Assembly (NCBI GenBank): GCA_039920305.1
Contig: JBDSEA010000151.1
Span: 1-13,748, forward strand
Length of the DNA: 13,748 nt
Source: DASRAJ01 sp039920305
Lineage (GTDB): Bacteria; Bacteroidota; Bacteroidia; Chitinophagales; UBA10324
Direction: 5' to 3'
Shown: positions 6,473 to 12,689 of the stretch, in pieces
Position numbering within the stretch: the stretch's first letter is position 1
How the letters are laid out: every line of letters begins with the position of its first letter
The notes under the pieces: model-generated
Database searches by the model: none
Seen by the model: only the letters and a program-made list of their open reading frames with translations
What the model was told of the DNA's origin: nothing
Position numbers and translations under genes: made by a program

Positions 6473-8026
6473 ATGAAAAAATTTCTCCCCGTTATTTTCT
6501 TGTCTTTTGTTACCTGTAATATTTTCGCCCAATCAACCTTCATAAAATATCTGGACTGTGGCACCAGCACTTGTAATGCAAAGGAAGCGATCATCACCAA
6601 GGAGGGTGAGATTGCGATCCTGCGTGTTTTTATCGGAGATTCAAAAAACAAAATGCATCTGACAAAATTCACTCAGGATGGAACATTTCTTAGTGACTGG
6701 CTTTTTGAAGATACTGAAGGAAATGAATTGATTTTCCATAAAGTCACCGGTACCGCAGATGGAGGATTTATTTTTACCGGGCATTTCCATCCTAAGGGAC
6801 CATTCGGCGATGCTTGCCTTGCAAAAGTGGATGCTGCGGGTAACCTGCAATGGATACGAAGGTTTGAAGGGGACAGTGACACGCCGCAGGAATATGGACG
6901 AGCAGTATTTCAAACTGCCAACGGTGAATACCTGATGTTTCAAAGTATGCTGAATACAACTTTTTTAATGCGGCTTGATGCCGGTGGTAATATTTTATGG
7001 TCGAAAAAGATGAATAATCTTTACCTTAATGATGCCATACAACTTGTAGATGGCTCACTGGTAACTGCTATGACCAACATAGCAGATTCACTTAAATATA
7101 AACTCCGCGCAATTAAATTTGATGAAAACGGAAATGTGATTTGGGCGCGGCAATTGAAATCCATGAATTATCTTGAAGGCCATAAAGTAATACAGCTTAC
7201 TGATAAGAGCCTGGTTTTCGATGCCATATCCATCACTTCTTTAGGAGATACTACCATGCCGCTTATCCGGCTTGATTCATCCGGAAATCTGCTGTGGGCA
7301 AAAACATTTCTACCCTTCCCGCTTTCCACCAAGGTCACCGAATTGCACATTACTGCTGAAAATAATGGCAACATTGGAGTGGGTGTCGCCGCCTATTCCC
7401 AAAACGCTTCTTTCCTTAAACTGAATAGTCAGGGCAATATCCTGGCATCAAAAAAATTCGCACTTCAATATTTCAAGATGGCTGATATCGAAAAAACTCC
7501 TGACAATGGATTCTTTCTGTGCGGAAAAGTTCGTTCTGGTAATAACTCTAGTCCGCAGGCCTACCTTCTGAAAACTAATGCTGATGGAATTATCGGTTGC
7601 AATACTAAATCTGTGGCATTTGTTTCTAAAAGTTATACTGATATTACATCCCAGCCCTTCACGTTAAATCCTTACATTGCAATTAATATTTCTTCCTTTA
7701 CCAATTTAACTGTTACAGTAGCGAATGAAGACTATACTACCCATTGTTTTTTTAATTACCGGAATGCTTTTGATTCAATCACCGATTTTGATAGCTCCAC
7801 GATTGCCTTTCCAAATCCATTTGAATCTTCAGTAACTATCACTTTACCTGATGATAAGAACTATACCGTTTATATTTCAGATCAGGAAGGGAGAGTGCTG
7901 CAGGTGCATAATAACATCCTCGAACAATTCATTGCAGGAAAAAATCTATTGCCGGGATTTTATTTTGCTCAATTAATTTCTGAAGACGGAAGTCAACAAA
8001 ACATTAAAATTGTGAAGTCCGAATAA
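6473..8026 (+). CDS. Secreted repeat protein with type IX (type A) sorting domain
   Basis: A 517-residue secreted protein. A signal peptide (MKKFLPVIFLSFVTCNIFA, cleavage near residue 19-20) leads to a body built of repeated beta-rich units. Five clear copies carry an L-D-x-x-G-N-x-x-W pattern, at about 116-131 (DAAGNLQWIRRF), 165-180 (DAGGNILWSKKM), 211-228 (DENGNVIWARQL), 264-279 (DSSGNLLWAKTF) and 314-329 (NSQGNILASKKF). These resemble the Bacteroidota repeat proteins often scored as beta-propeller or PQQ-like. The C-terminus has a type A T9SS sorting domain: FPNPFESSVTITL (446-458), YISDQEGRVL, GFYFAQL, and a final IKIVKSE. T9SS cargo is exported by Sec, then taken across the outer membrane and usually cleaved at this domain. 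No catalytic motif is seen. The gene sits 125 nt after acs but is probably functionally separate, and it converges on the sulfotransferase gene with 6 nt between stops. Confidence 0.85.
   Translation: MKKFLPVIFLSFVTCNIFAQSTFIKYLDCGTSTCNAKEAIITKEGEIAILRVFIGDSKNKMHLTKFTQDGTFLSDWLFEDTEGNELIFHKVTGTADGGFIFTGHFHPKGPFGDACLAKVDAAGNLQWIRRFEGDSDTPQEYGRAVFQTANGEYLMFQSMLNTTFLMRLDAGGNILWSKKMNNLYLNDAIQLVDGSLVTAMTNIADSLKYKLRAIKFDENGNVIWARQLKSMNYLEGHKVIQLTDKSLVFDAISITSLGDTTMPLIRLDSSGNLLWAKTFLPFPLSTKVTELHITAENNGNIGVGVAAYSQNASFLKLNSQGNILASKKFALQYFKMADIEKTPDNGFFLCGKVRSGNNSSPQAYLLKTNADGIIGCNTKSVAFVSKSYTDITSQPFTLNPYIAINISSFTNLTVTVANEDYTTHCFFNYRNAFDSITDFDSSTIAFPNPFESSVTITLPDDKNYTVYISDQEGRVLQVHNNILEQFIAGKNLLPGFYFAQLISEDGSQQNIKIVKSE
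6818..7459 (+). repeat. Five degenerate protein-coding repeats (LDxxGNxxW units)
   Basis: Five units inside the secreted T9SS cargo gene share [LIF]-x-[LFV]-[DN]-x-x-G-N-[LIV]-x-W-x-[KR], spaced about 46-53 residues apart. The last copy has Ala in place of Trp (GNILASKKF). The spacing suits one blade of a beta-propeller per repeat, though the fold is inferred. DNA identity between copies is low, so this is an old duplication rather than a recent tandem array. Confidence 0.65.
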
Positions 8027-8029
8027 ACG

Positions 8030-8038
8030 ATTCTATAG
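8030..8038. repeat. 9-bp direct repeat ATTCTATAG, copy 1
   Basis: This copy overlaps the stop codon of the sulfotransferase gene (TAG on the minus strand, 8033-8035) and the 6-nt convergent gap. The identical 9-mer recurs at 8745-8753 on the other side of that gene. Eight of the nine bases also occur at 6402-6409, upstream of the secreted repeat-protein gene. Confidence 0.45.
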
Positions 8039-8692
8039 CTTTTTTGCTCTTGCTACAAATTCGTCAGTTGTATTTGAAACCGGAAAAGGAATATCAGGAA
8101 CAGGTACTCCAAGAAATGAGCATAAAGGATGCCAGCCCATTTTTATGTCATAGATTAACAGACGGTCTTTTGGAATAAGCTTTAATACATGCTCATTATA
8201 TTCATTGAAATGCGCTATCATTCCTTCCCTGGTTTTCATCCTCTCTCCCGCAATTTTTTTTAGCATTGCTGCATTAAACCTGAACACTCTTAAACGCTTT
8301 CGAACCATGGAAGAAAAGGGCATCCGTATGAGCGTTTTCAGCAATGCGCCGGGTGTAGGGGATGTCATTTTTAAAATGGTATTGCTGAAGCTTTTATACC
8401 ATGATTCAGGATCACGGGTAGTGTGAATAAGTTTTGCATCCGGATACTTTGAGATTAATTCTTTCAGGTAAAGAATGATCGGAAAATCACAGGCCGAATG
8501 ATAGCCACTGAAAAGCGCATCCCAGTCAACCGGCTCGCCTCGCGAAGCTTTTTCAAAATAAGCAACATCATCAGGATGTTCGATCAGTTCTGCCATGTGG
8601 TAGCACTTTCCAAAACCAAGTTGTTCCAGCGCGAGTTTAAGAGAGTGAGTTCCGGTTCGGCCGTGCCCGGTACCAATTACTTCAAGTGCCAT
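8033..8692 (-). CDS. PAPS-dependent sulfotransferase family protein (Sulfotransfer_4-like)
   Basis: A 219-residue protein with the two PAPS-binding signatures of sulfotransferases. The 5'-phosphosulfate loop is at the N-terminus, GTGHGRTGTHSLK (7-19), and the 3'-phosphate region is TTRDPESWYKS (91-101). The ending FLGVPVPDIPFPVSN matches the Sulfotransfer_4-type family (PF17784, from memory), whose members run about 200-230 residues. The expected reaction is transfer of sulfuryl from PAPS to a hydroxyl or amine of a small molecule, lipid or glycan in the cytoplasm; there is no signal peptide. The acceptor cannot be read from sequence. ATG 8692 places the P-loop-like motif at the usual distance from the N-terminus. 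The gene stands alone on the minus strand, converging with the T9SS cargo gene and divergent from the Omp28-like gene. A 9-bp direct repeat brackets it. An exported arylsulfate sulfotransferase is encoded about 1.8 kb away. Confidence 0.85.
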   Translation of the reverse strand: MALEVIGTGHGRTGTHSLKLALEQLGFGKCYHMAELIEHPDDVAYFEKASRGEPVDWDALFSGYHSACDFPIILYLKELISKYPDAKLIHTTRDPESWYKSFSNTILKMTSPTPGALLKTLIRMPFSSMVRKRLRVFRFNAAMLKKIAGERMKTREGMIAHFNEYNEHVLKLIPKDRLLIYDIKMGWHPLCSFLGVPVPDIPFPVSNTTDEFVARAKKL

Positions 8693-8744
8693 GAAAAAGA
8701 TGTGTTAAAATAAAAAGTTAAAAAAAAGCAAAATAGTTTTTACA

Positions 8745-8753
8745 ATTCTATAG
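8745..8753. repeat. 9-bp direct repeat ATTCTATAG, copy 2
   Basis: This is identical to the copy at 8030-8038. Together they bracket the sulfotransferase gene. It partly overlaps the left arm of the imperfect inverted repeat at 8751-8781. Confidence 0.45.
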
Positions 8754-8781
8754 TGTCCAGGACCTTTTTATCTAGACACCA
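8751..8781. repeat. Imperfect inverted repeat, possible insertion-element remnant or hairpin
   Basis: Arms TAGTGTCCA (8751-8759) and TAGACACCA (8773-8781) pair at 7 of 9 positions around a 13-nt spacer containing GGACC and a T run. The GTGTC...GACAC core recalls terminal or intergenic repeats of insertion elements, but no transposase gene is present. It lies in the 218-nt divergent gap between the sulfotransferase and Omp28-like genes. A regulatory hairpin is equally possible. Confidence 0.35.
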
Positions 8782-8871
8782 ATTGCGGCGGCGAATTTCA
8801 GGAGAAAATCTACCGAAACTGATTATTTAGGGCTTTGGAAAAAAAGAATTCCTTTTTTGAAAACTTGTTCA

Positions 8872-8879
8872 TAGATTTG
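8872..8879 (+). promoter_or_regulatory. Predicted Bacteroidota -7 promoter element for the Omp28-like gene
   Basis: TAGATTTG is an exact match to the TAnnTTTG consensus, ending 31 nt before ATG 8911. The leader would be about 25 nt. There is no TTTG at the usual 19-nt spacing; the nearest T-rich TTTG (8856-8859) is 12 nt away. The element is therefore called on the -7 box and its position alone. Confidence 0.45.
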
Positions 8880-8910
8880 GCTCATCATAAAATTTAATAA
8901 ACTTCATCTG

Positions 8911-9858
8911 ATGAAAAAACTATTTCCGATTATCGTTCTGTTCTCCATTCTTGCAGGATCATGCACAAAGGAATATCAAAATCCAACCCAGCCCGCGAAT
9001 ACTACCGGTACTGATGATAATGGAGGCGGCATCGGGGGTGGTGGTGGAAATGGAGGCGGAGGTGGATCTACAATTGGTGCACCGCCAAGTACATTTACTC
9101 AAAAAGTGTTGATTGAAGAATTCACAGGTGAATGGTGTGGTTACTGTCCTGATGGTGCCATAAGACTTGAGGAGGCAATAAATGCAAATCCGGATAAAGT
9201 ATATGGGGCATCGGTTCATAATGCAGATCCTTTTACTATTCCTTTCGATGCGGTAATCGAAGTTTCACCAGGAGGCTTTCTTAATAACACTTATGGATTT
9301 CCCGGCGGTGCTGTAAATCGTCTGCCCTATAATGGCTCTGCAGTAATGGATCGCGGAGTGTGGGGAAGCGTTGCAAGTTCGCTTTTGGCAACCAGTACAG
9401 CTGAATGCGGTCTTGCACTTAGTTCATATACAGCTGGAACTGATAGCTTGTATGTTGAAGTTCATTGCGGTTTTAATACAACTCTCGCAGGTGATTACCG
9501 TGTTACTGTTTATCTGGAAGAAGATGGTGTGCCTGCCATTTCTCAGAGTAATTATTATAACGATGGAAGTATTGATCCTAATTCACCCCTCGTAGGAATT
9601 GGTGACCCTATCACCACATGGTTTCATGATGAAGTGGTGCGCAGCGTATTAACTGCAGGATTGGGGGATGCTATTCCTGCATCTAAGCTTGTACCGGGAG
9701 GAGAATATATTGTTACCTATGGCACAACAATCACCGGCTTCAATAAGGATAACCTTAAGATTACTGCCTTCGTAAACAAAGCCGGAACTGACCCCCTCAC
9801 TCATGAAATAATGAATGTGCAGCAATCCGCGCTTTCAGTTATTAAAGACTGGGATTAA
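8911..9858 (+). CDS. Omp28-like outer-membrane lipoprotein with thioredoxin CxxC motif
   Basis: A 315-residue protein beginning with a lipoprotein signal peptide, MKKLFPIIVLFSILAGSC, whose lipidated cysteine would be C18. A low-complexity linker rich in Asn, Thr and Gly follows (about 22-57, with an almost pure Gly stretch at 38-52). A thioredoxin-like domain then starts at VLIEEFTGEWCGYCPDG, with the redox pair C76-G-Y-C79. This beginning and the later Gly/Pro-rich segments (PGGFLNNTYGFPGGAVNR) match the Omp28/Omp28-related family of Bacteroidota (PF11551). The C-terminal part (about 165-315) is beta-rich. It lacks the T9SS sorting domain that many relatives carry, so lipid anchoring seems to replace it. 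The likely site is the outer membrane, facing the periplasm or the surface. A disulfide or adhesion role is suggested by the family but unproven. A -7 promoter box lies 31 nt upstream and a strong terminator follows directly. Confidence 0.86.
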   Translation: MKKLFPIIVLFSILAGSCTKEYQNPTQPANTTGTDDNGGGIGGGGGNGGGGGSTIGAPPSTFTQKVLIEEFTGEWCGYCPDGAIRLEEAINANPDKVYGASVHNADPFTIPFDAVIEVSPGGFLNNTYGFPGGAVNRLPYNGSAVMDRGVWGSVASSLLATSTAECGLALSSYTAGTDSLYVEVHCGFNTTLAGDYRVTVYLEEDGVPAISQSNYYNDGSIDPNSPLVGIGDPITTWFHDEVVRSVLTAGLGDAIPASKLVPGGEYIVTYGTTITGFNKDNLKITAFVNKAGTDPLTHEIMNVQQSALSVIKDWD

Positions 9859-9912
9859 TCTAAAAAAACTTCAATACCTGCCGCCTCAAAAAGGGGGCTT
9901 TTTTTTAGATTA
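9856..9912 (+). terminator. Nested hairpin terminator after the Omp28-like gene
   Basis: An inner GC-rich stem, GCCGCCT (9880-9886) with AGGGGGC (9892-9898), has one mismatch and a 5-nt loop and is followed directly by eight T. It lies within a 13-bp perfect outer inverted repeat, TAATCTAAAAAAA (9856-9868) with TTTTTTTAGATTA (9900-9912). The outer arm starts in the stop codon. It acts as an intrinsic terminator for the plus strand; the outer A run also gives a T run on the other strand, so partial bidirectional action is possible. Confidence 0.8.
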
Positions 9913-10003
9913 TAATTAAGGGTATTGAATATCTTGAAATGGGTGTTTTATCCTGCAATCATTTATCTTTAACCCCTTGAAATTTCTTAATTCCGGTTTA
10001 CCA

Positions 10004-10444
10004 ATGGTTAAATTAAAGATAAATGGATTAAAAGTTTTATTACTGATGGTGACAACCGTTTCTTTTTCAGGTTGCTTTCAATATCCAGATGGTCCGTTTT
10101 TTACGGTCCAGACAAGAACTGAAAGAATCAACGGAACGTGGAGGCTTACCTCAGTAACAGATGAAAATGGTGCGGACATCAGCTCCGAATTTCAGAATAT
10201 CACACTGGCATCGCTGGTAGATCGATCAGGCAATAGCAGCTGGAGTGTTTTCCAGGATGGATACCTTATTTCATTCGGAACATTCACTTTCGCCGAGCAT
10301 GGTAATGAGCTCATAGTGGTTTATACGCTGCTCAATGGCGGACAAACAGACACCCAGGAATTCTATTCTATTCAAAAGCTTACTGATAAGCATTTCAACT
10401 ACATTGATCTGAATAATGCTGAGCTTCATTTTGATAAATACTGA
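10004..10444 (+). CDS. Lipocalin-like lipoprotein, hypothetical
   Basis: The frame can be read from TTG 9977, but I choose ATG 10004 because a clean lipoprotein signal begins there. A charged start (MVKLKINGLK) precedes the hydrophobic core VLLLMVTTV and lipobox FSGC, with C24 as the lipidated residue. A -7-like TATCTTTA (9964-9971, one mismatch) would place the transcript start near the TTG, which argues against it. The 146-residue product then has INGTWRLTSVTDENGADIS (about residues 41-59), the opening strand pattern of lipocalin-like domains common in Bacteroidota lipoproteins. Alternating beta strands follow (SWSVFQDGYLISFGTFTF, NELIVVYTLL, HFNYIDL). Such domains may bind small hydrophobic ligands, but none can be predicted here. 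It is cut off from the upstream Omp28-like gene by a strong terminator and converges on the arylsulfotransferase gene with 74 nt between stops. Lipoprotein call firm; fold moderate. Confidence 0.72.
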   Translation: MVKLKINGLKVLLLMVTTVSFSGCFQYPDGPFFTVQTRTERINGTWRLTSVTDENGADISSEFQNITLASLVDRSGNSSWSVFQDGYLISFGTFTFAEHGNELIVVYTLLNGGQTDTQEFYSIQKLTDKHFNYIDLNNAELHFDKY

Positions 10445-10518
10445 TCAAAGCTTCCTGCCGGGTATCCTGTAAATTATCTGCAACCTTAATCGCCGGTACC
10501 ACTTGTGCCCATGCTGGC

Positions 10519-12630
10519 TTATTGCTTTACAATCCTTAACGTTTGCTTTTCAATTCCAGTTATTAATTCAACAAAATAATACCCGGAGGGAAAAGAGGTA
10601 ATGTCTGTTTTCCATTGTTGCTCCCCGGTTGAAAAGCTTTGTTCACGTGTAAGCAATAATTTTCCTGCTATATCATAGATAGAAATCACGGCCTGCTGTT
10701 CCTGGCTTAAGACAAATGAGAGAGTAAAAATCCCATTCACAGGATTAGGATAAATATCGAATCCGGAGGTAATGTTCGATTCAGCGGAGAGGAATCTTGC
10801 AGGCAAAGTAGTGAATATCTCTTTCGGGGTCCAGTCAGAAACATATCCATTCGCGCAATAGGTTCTTATTTGATACTGGTAAGATTTGTTTGCTTTCAGG
10901 TTGATGATATTCTTACTTGTTTTGGTTGTGTTCTTGCGCTTCCATTCCAATACACCCACTTTGCGGTACCGGATCTCATACGATACTGCATCTTTGACAG
11001 GCTCCCAATCCACTTTCGCAGCAACGGGAGATACTTTCACCTCAACAGTAGCTGAATTTACCGGTGCGCAAGGATCCCAGACATATTTGTGAACGCGGTA
11101 GGCCTTCTGGCCATATTCGTCAAACGTCATTTCCCAGGTAATATCCTTTTCAATATTGACCTCGGTCATGTTGGGGCGTGACATAAGCATTGAGGTAGCA
11201 CCCCATGAAATAATGGTATTGCCATTAGGCAGCCTTTGAGTGCTGCCCATTGCAGGACCGTAAACCGGAACTCCATTTATATCAGGGTGCTCATAATACC
11301 AGACAAGGGTGGCAATTAAATTCACTTCATCAAGTGCATACTCTTTGGCGCTTGACCGCTGTACTGGAAGATAATTTCCATTGTTGAAAAGCGTAATGTT
11401 ACCATTATCAATGCGGCGCAGATCATGCTGAAAAGAAAAATGCTCCGGTATATTGTCATTCACAAAAGTGAACTGGTTATTCTCACCACCCATACGCCAT
11501 ATAAATTCACCTGTTTCGTGGTTGATCTTGGTTAGCTCACATAAGCTTCTGCTGGAGAGCAGAACATTTCCATCATCATCACGCGATACAGCATTGGAAT
11601 GCACATAATCAACTACATATCCGGTGATACTAAGATGTGAGTCAGCATCATCTATCTCGAAATAATCCCAGCCACTCCATTCCCAAACCACATCTTTGTT
11701 TGCATCAAGCTCCTGAATAATGGCAGTAGTAACACTTGCATCGGGTTTCCCCCCGTATTGCGTTAGATCCATTGTCTGCTTGCTATCAATGAGCAAGAAA
11801 ATATGACCATCGGGGTACATCGAAACATCATGTGCATTTGTTCCATAGAAATACCCGTTTCCGGCTGCAAAAGAATCAATAATGTTATAATTCGAATCCA
11901 TAACCATCCAGTAGTTTGTAGTGAATTCGAAGTAGGTTAGATACCCGTTGAAATTAATTTTAAAATCACGTCCGTTAATGCCGCAGTCCTTTGCATAAAC
12001 CACGCTGCCATCATTTTCAATAATGGTAGTGAAACAGTTTGTATTAGAAGGGTCAAAATCAAACTGATTGCCATAGAATATTTGTCCTGCGGCAGCATTG
12101 TTGTTTGTGTTGATAGTGTAAGCCGGAACAGAGTCATCCACCAAATCGCGTGTTTCCTGTTGTGAAGATGAATAACCCATTTCTTCGAGATAGGCAGCCA
12201 AAGCCGCCTTCTTATCATTTTGTATTTCTTCCGGGGTTATCTTATCCCGGATCTGAAATGAAAATGTTTTCCCCTGAATTTTTTCACCTGATTTCTTTTT
12301 CAGTGTTGGATGAATGTTTACACTTACCGTTTCTGAGAAATCAAAAAGTATTTCGGGCTTCACAATAATGGTTTTACCATCATCGCTCAAGCGCGCTGAC
12401 CATTGATGGGCACCACTGCTTGAGCCGTTTATTTCAATCCATCCTCTTTTCTGAACAGTCGATTCATCCATGAGTGAACCATTCTTTATTGCGAGGGTTG
12501 TTTCGCGGTTATGATATTTAGAACCGGGCAAAGGATTAATATACGAGAATTGTGCCCTGGCAATTTCACTGGAGGATGATATTATGGCAATCAGCATAAC
12601 TACCGGAATAAATGCGGAATTATTTTTCAT
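10519..12630 (-). CDS. Secreted arylsulfate sulfotransferase (ASST) with FN3 and type IX sorting domain
   Basis: A 703-residue exported protein with four parts: signal peptide (1-26, ending SEIARA-QFSY); an N-terminal Ig-like domain (about 28-128); an ASST beta-propeller domain (about 160-515); and a fibronectin type III-like module (525-610, YEIRYRKVG and YQYQIRTYC). A type A T9SS sorting domain follows (623-703, FDIYPNPVNGIFTLSF to LRIVKQ). ASST enzymes move a sulfuryl group directly from an aryl sulfate donor to a phenolic acceptor without PAPS. The residues known from E. coli AssT (His252, His356, Arg374 and the sulfurylated His436) have plausible counterparts: H267 (NAHDVS), H344 (DYVHSNAV), R361 (SSRSL) and H402 (FQHDLRR). 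The segment CELTKINHETGEFIWRMGG is typical of the family. The gene follows the PKD/type B cargo gene by 50 nt on the same strand. Donor and acceptor are unknown. Confidence 0.88.
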   Translation of the reverse strand: MKNNSAFIPVVMLIAIISSSSEIARAQFSYINPLPGSKYHNRETTLAIKNGSLMDESTVQKRGWIEINGSSSGAHQWSARLSDDGKTIIVKPEILFDFSETVSVNIHPTLKKKSGEKIQGKTFSFQIRDKITPEEIQNDKKAALAAYLEEMGYSSSQQETRDLVDDSVPAYTINTNNNAAAGQIFYGNQFDFDPSNTNCFTTIIENDGSVVYAKDCGINGRDFKINFNGYLTYFEFTTNYWMVMDSNYNIIDSFAAGNGYFYGTNAHDVSMYPDGHIFLLIDSKQTMDLTQYGGKPDASVTTAIIQELDANKDVVWEWSGWDYFEIDDADSHLSITGYVVDYVHSNAVSRDDDGNVLLSSRSLCELTKINHETGEFIWRMGGENNQFTFVNDNIPEHFSFQHDLRRIDNGNITLFNNGNYLPVQRSSAKEYALDEVNLIATLVWYYEHPDINGVPVYGPAMGSTQRLPNGNTIISWGATSMLMSRPNMTEVNIEKDITWEMTFDEYGQKAYRVHKYVWDPCAPVNSATVEVKVSPVAAKVDWEPVKDAVSYEIRYRKVGVLEWKRKNTTKTSKNIINLKANKSYQYQIRTYCANGYVSDWTPKEIFTTLPARFLSAESNITSGFDIYPNPVNGIFTLSFVLSQEQQAVISIYDIAGKLLLTREQSFSTGEQQWKTDITSFPSGYYFVELITGIEKQTLRIVKQ

Positions 12631-12668
12631 AAATATCTTCTTGGTTTTATTTTAGTTATTAAAGACCG

Positions 12669-12689
12669 GTGAGAATCAAATTATCTCAC
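12669..12689 (-). repeat. Stem-loop GTGAGA-N9-TCTCAC overlapping a stop codon
   Basis: Perfect 6-bp arms (12669-12674, 12684-12689) flank a 9-nt loop that contains the TAA stop (12681-12683) of the PKD/type B gene. It sits at the junction with the ASST gene, whose ATG is 50 nt downstream of that stop. No good U tract follows, so it may attenuate or process a shared transcript rather than end it. Confidence 0.3.

Noticed and set aside
9022..9066. GGA/GGT-rich repeat as a tandem repeat array or CRISPR
   Set aside because: It simply encodes the Gly-rich linker of the Omp28-like lipoprotein and has no spacer structure.
9977..10003. TTG start for the lipocalin-like lipoprotein
   Set aside because: ATG 10004 starts a compact lipoprotein signal, and a -7-like box just upstream of the TTG would leave it at or before the transcript start.
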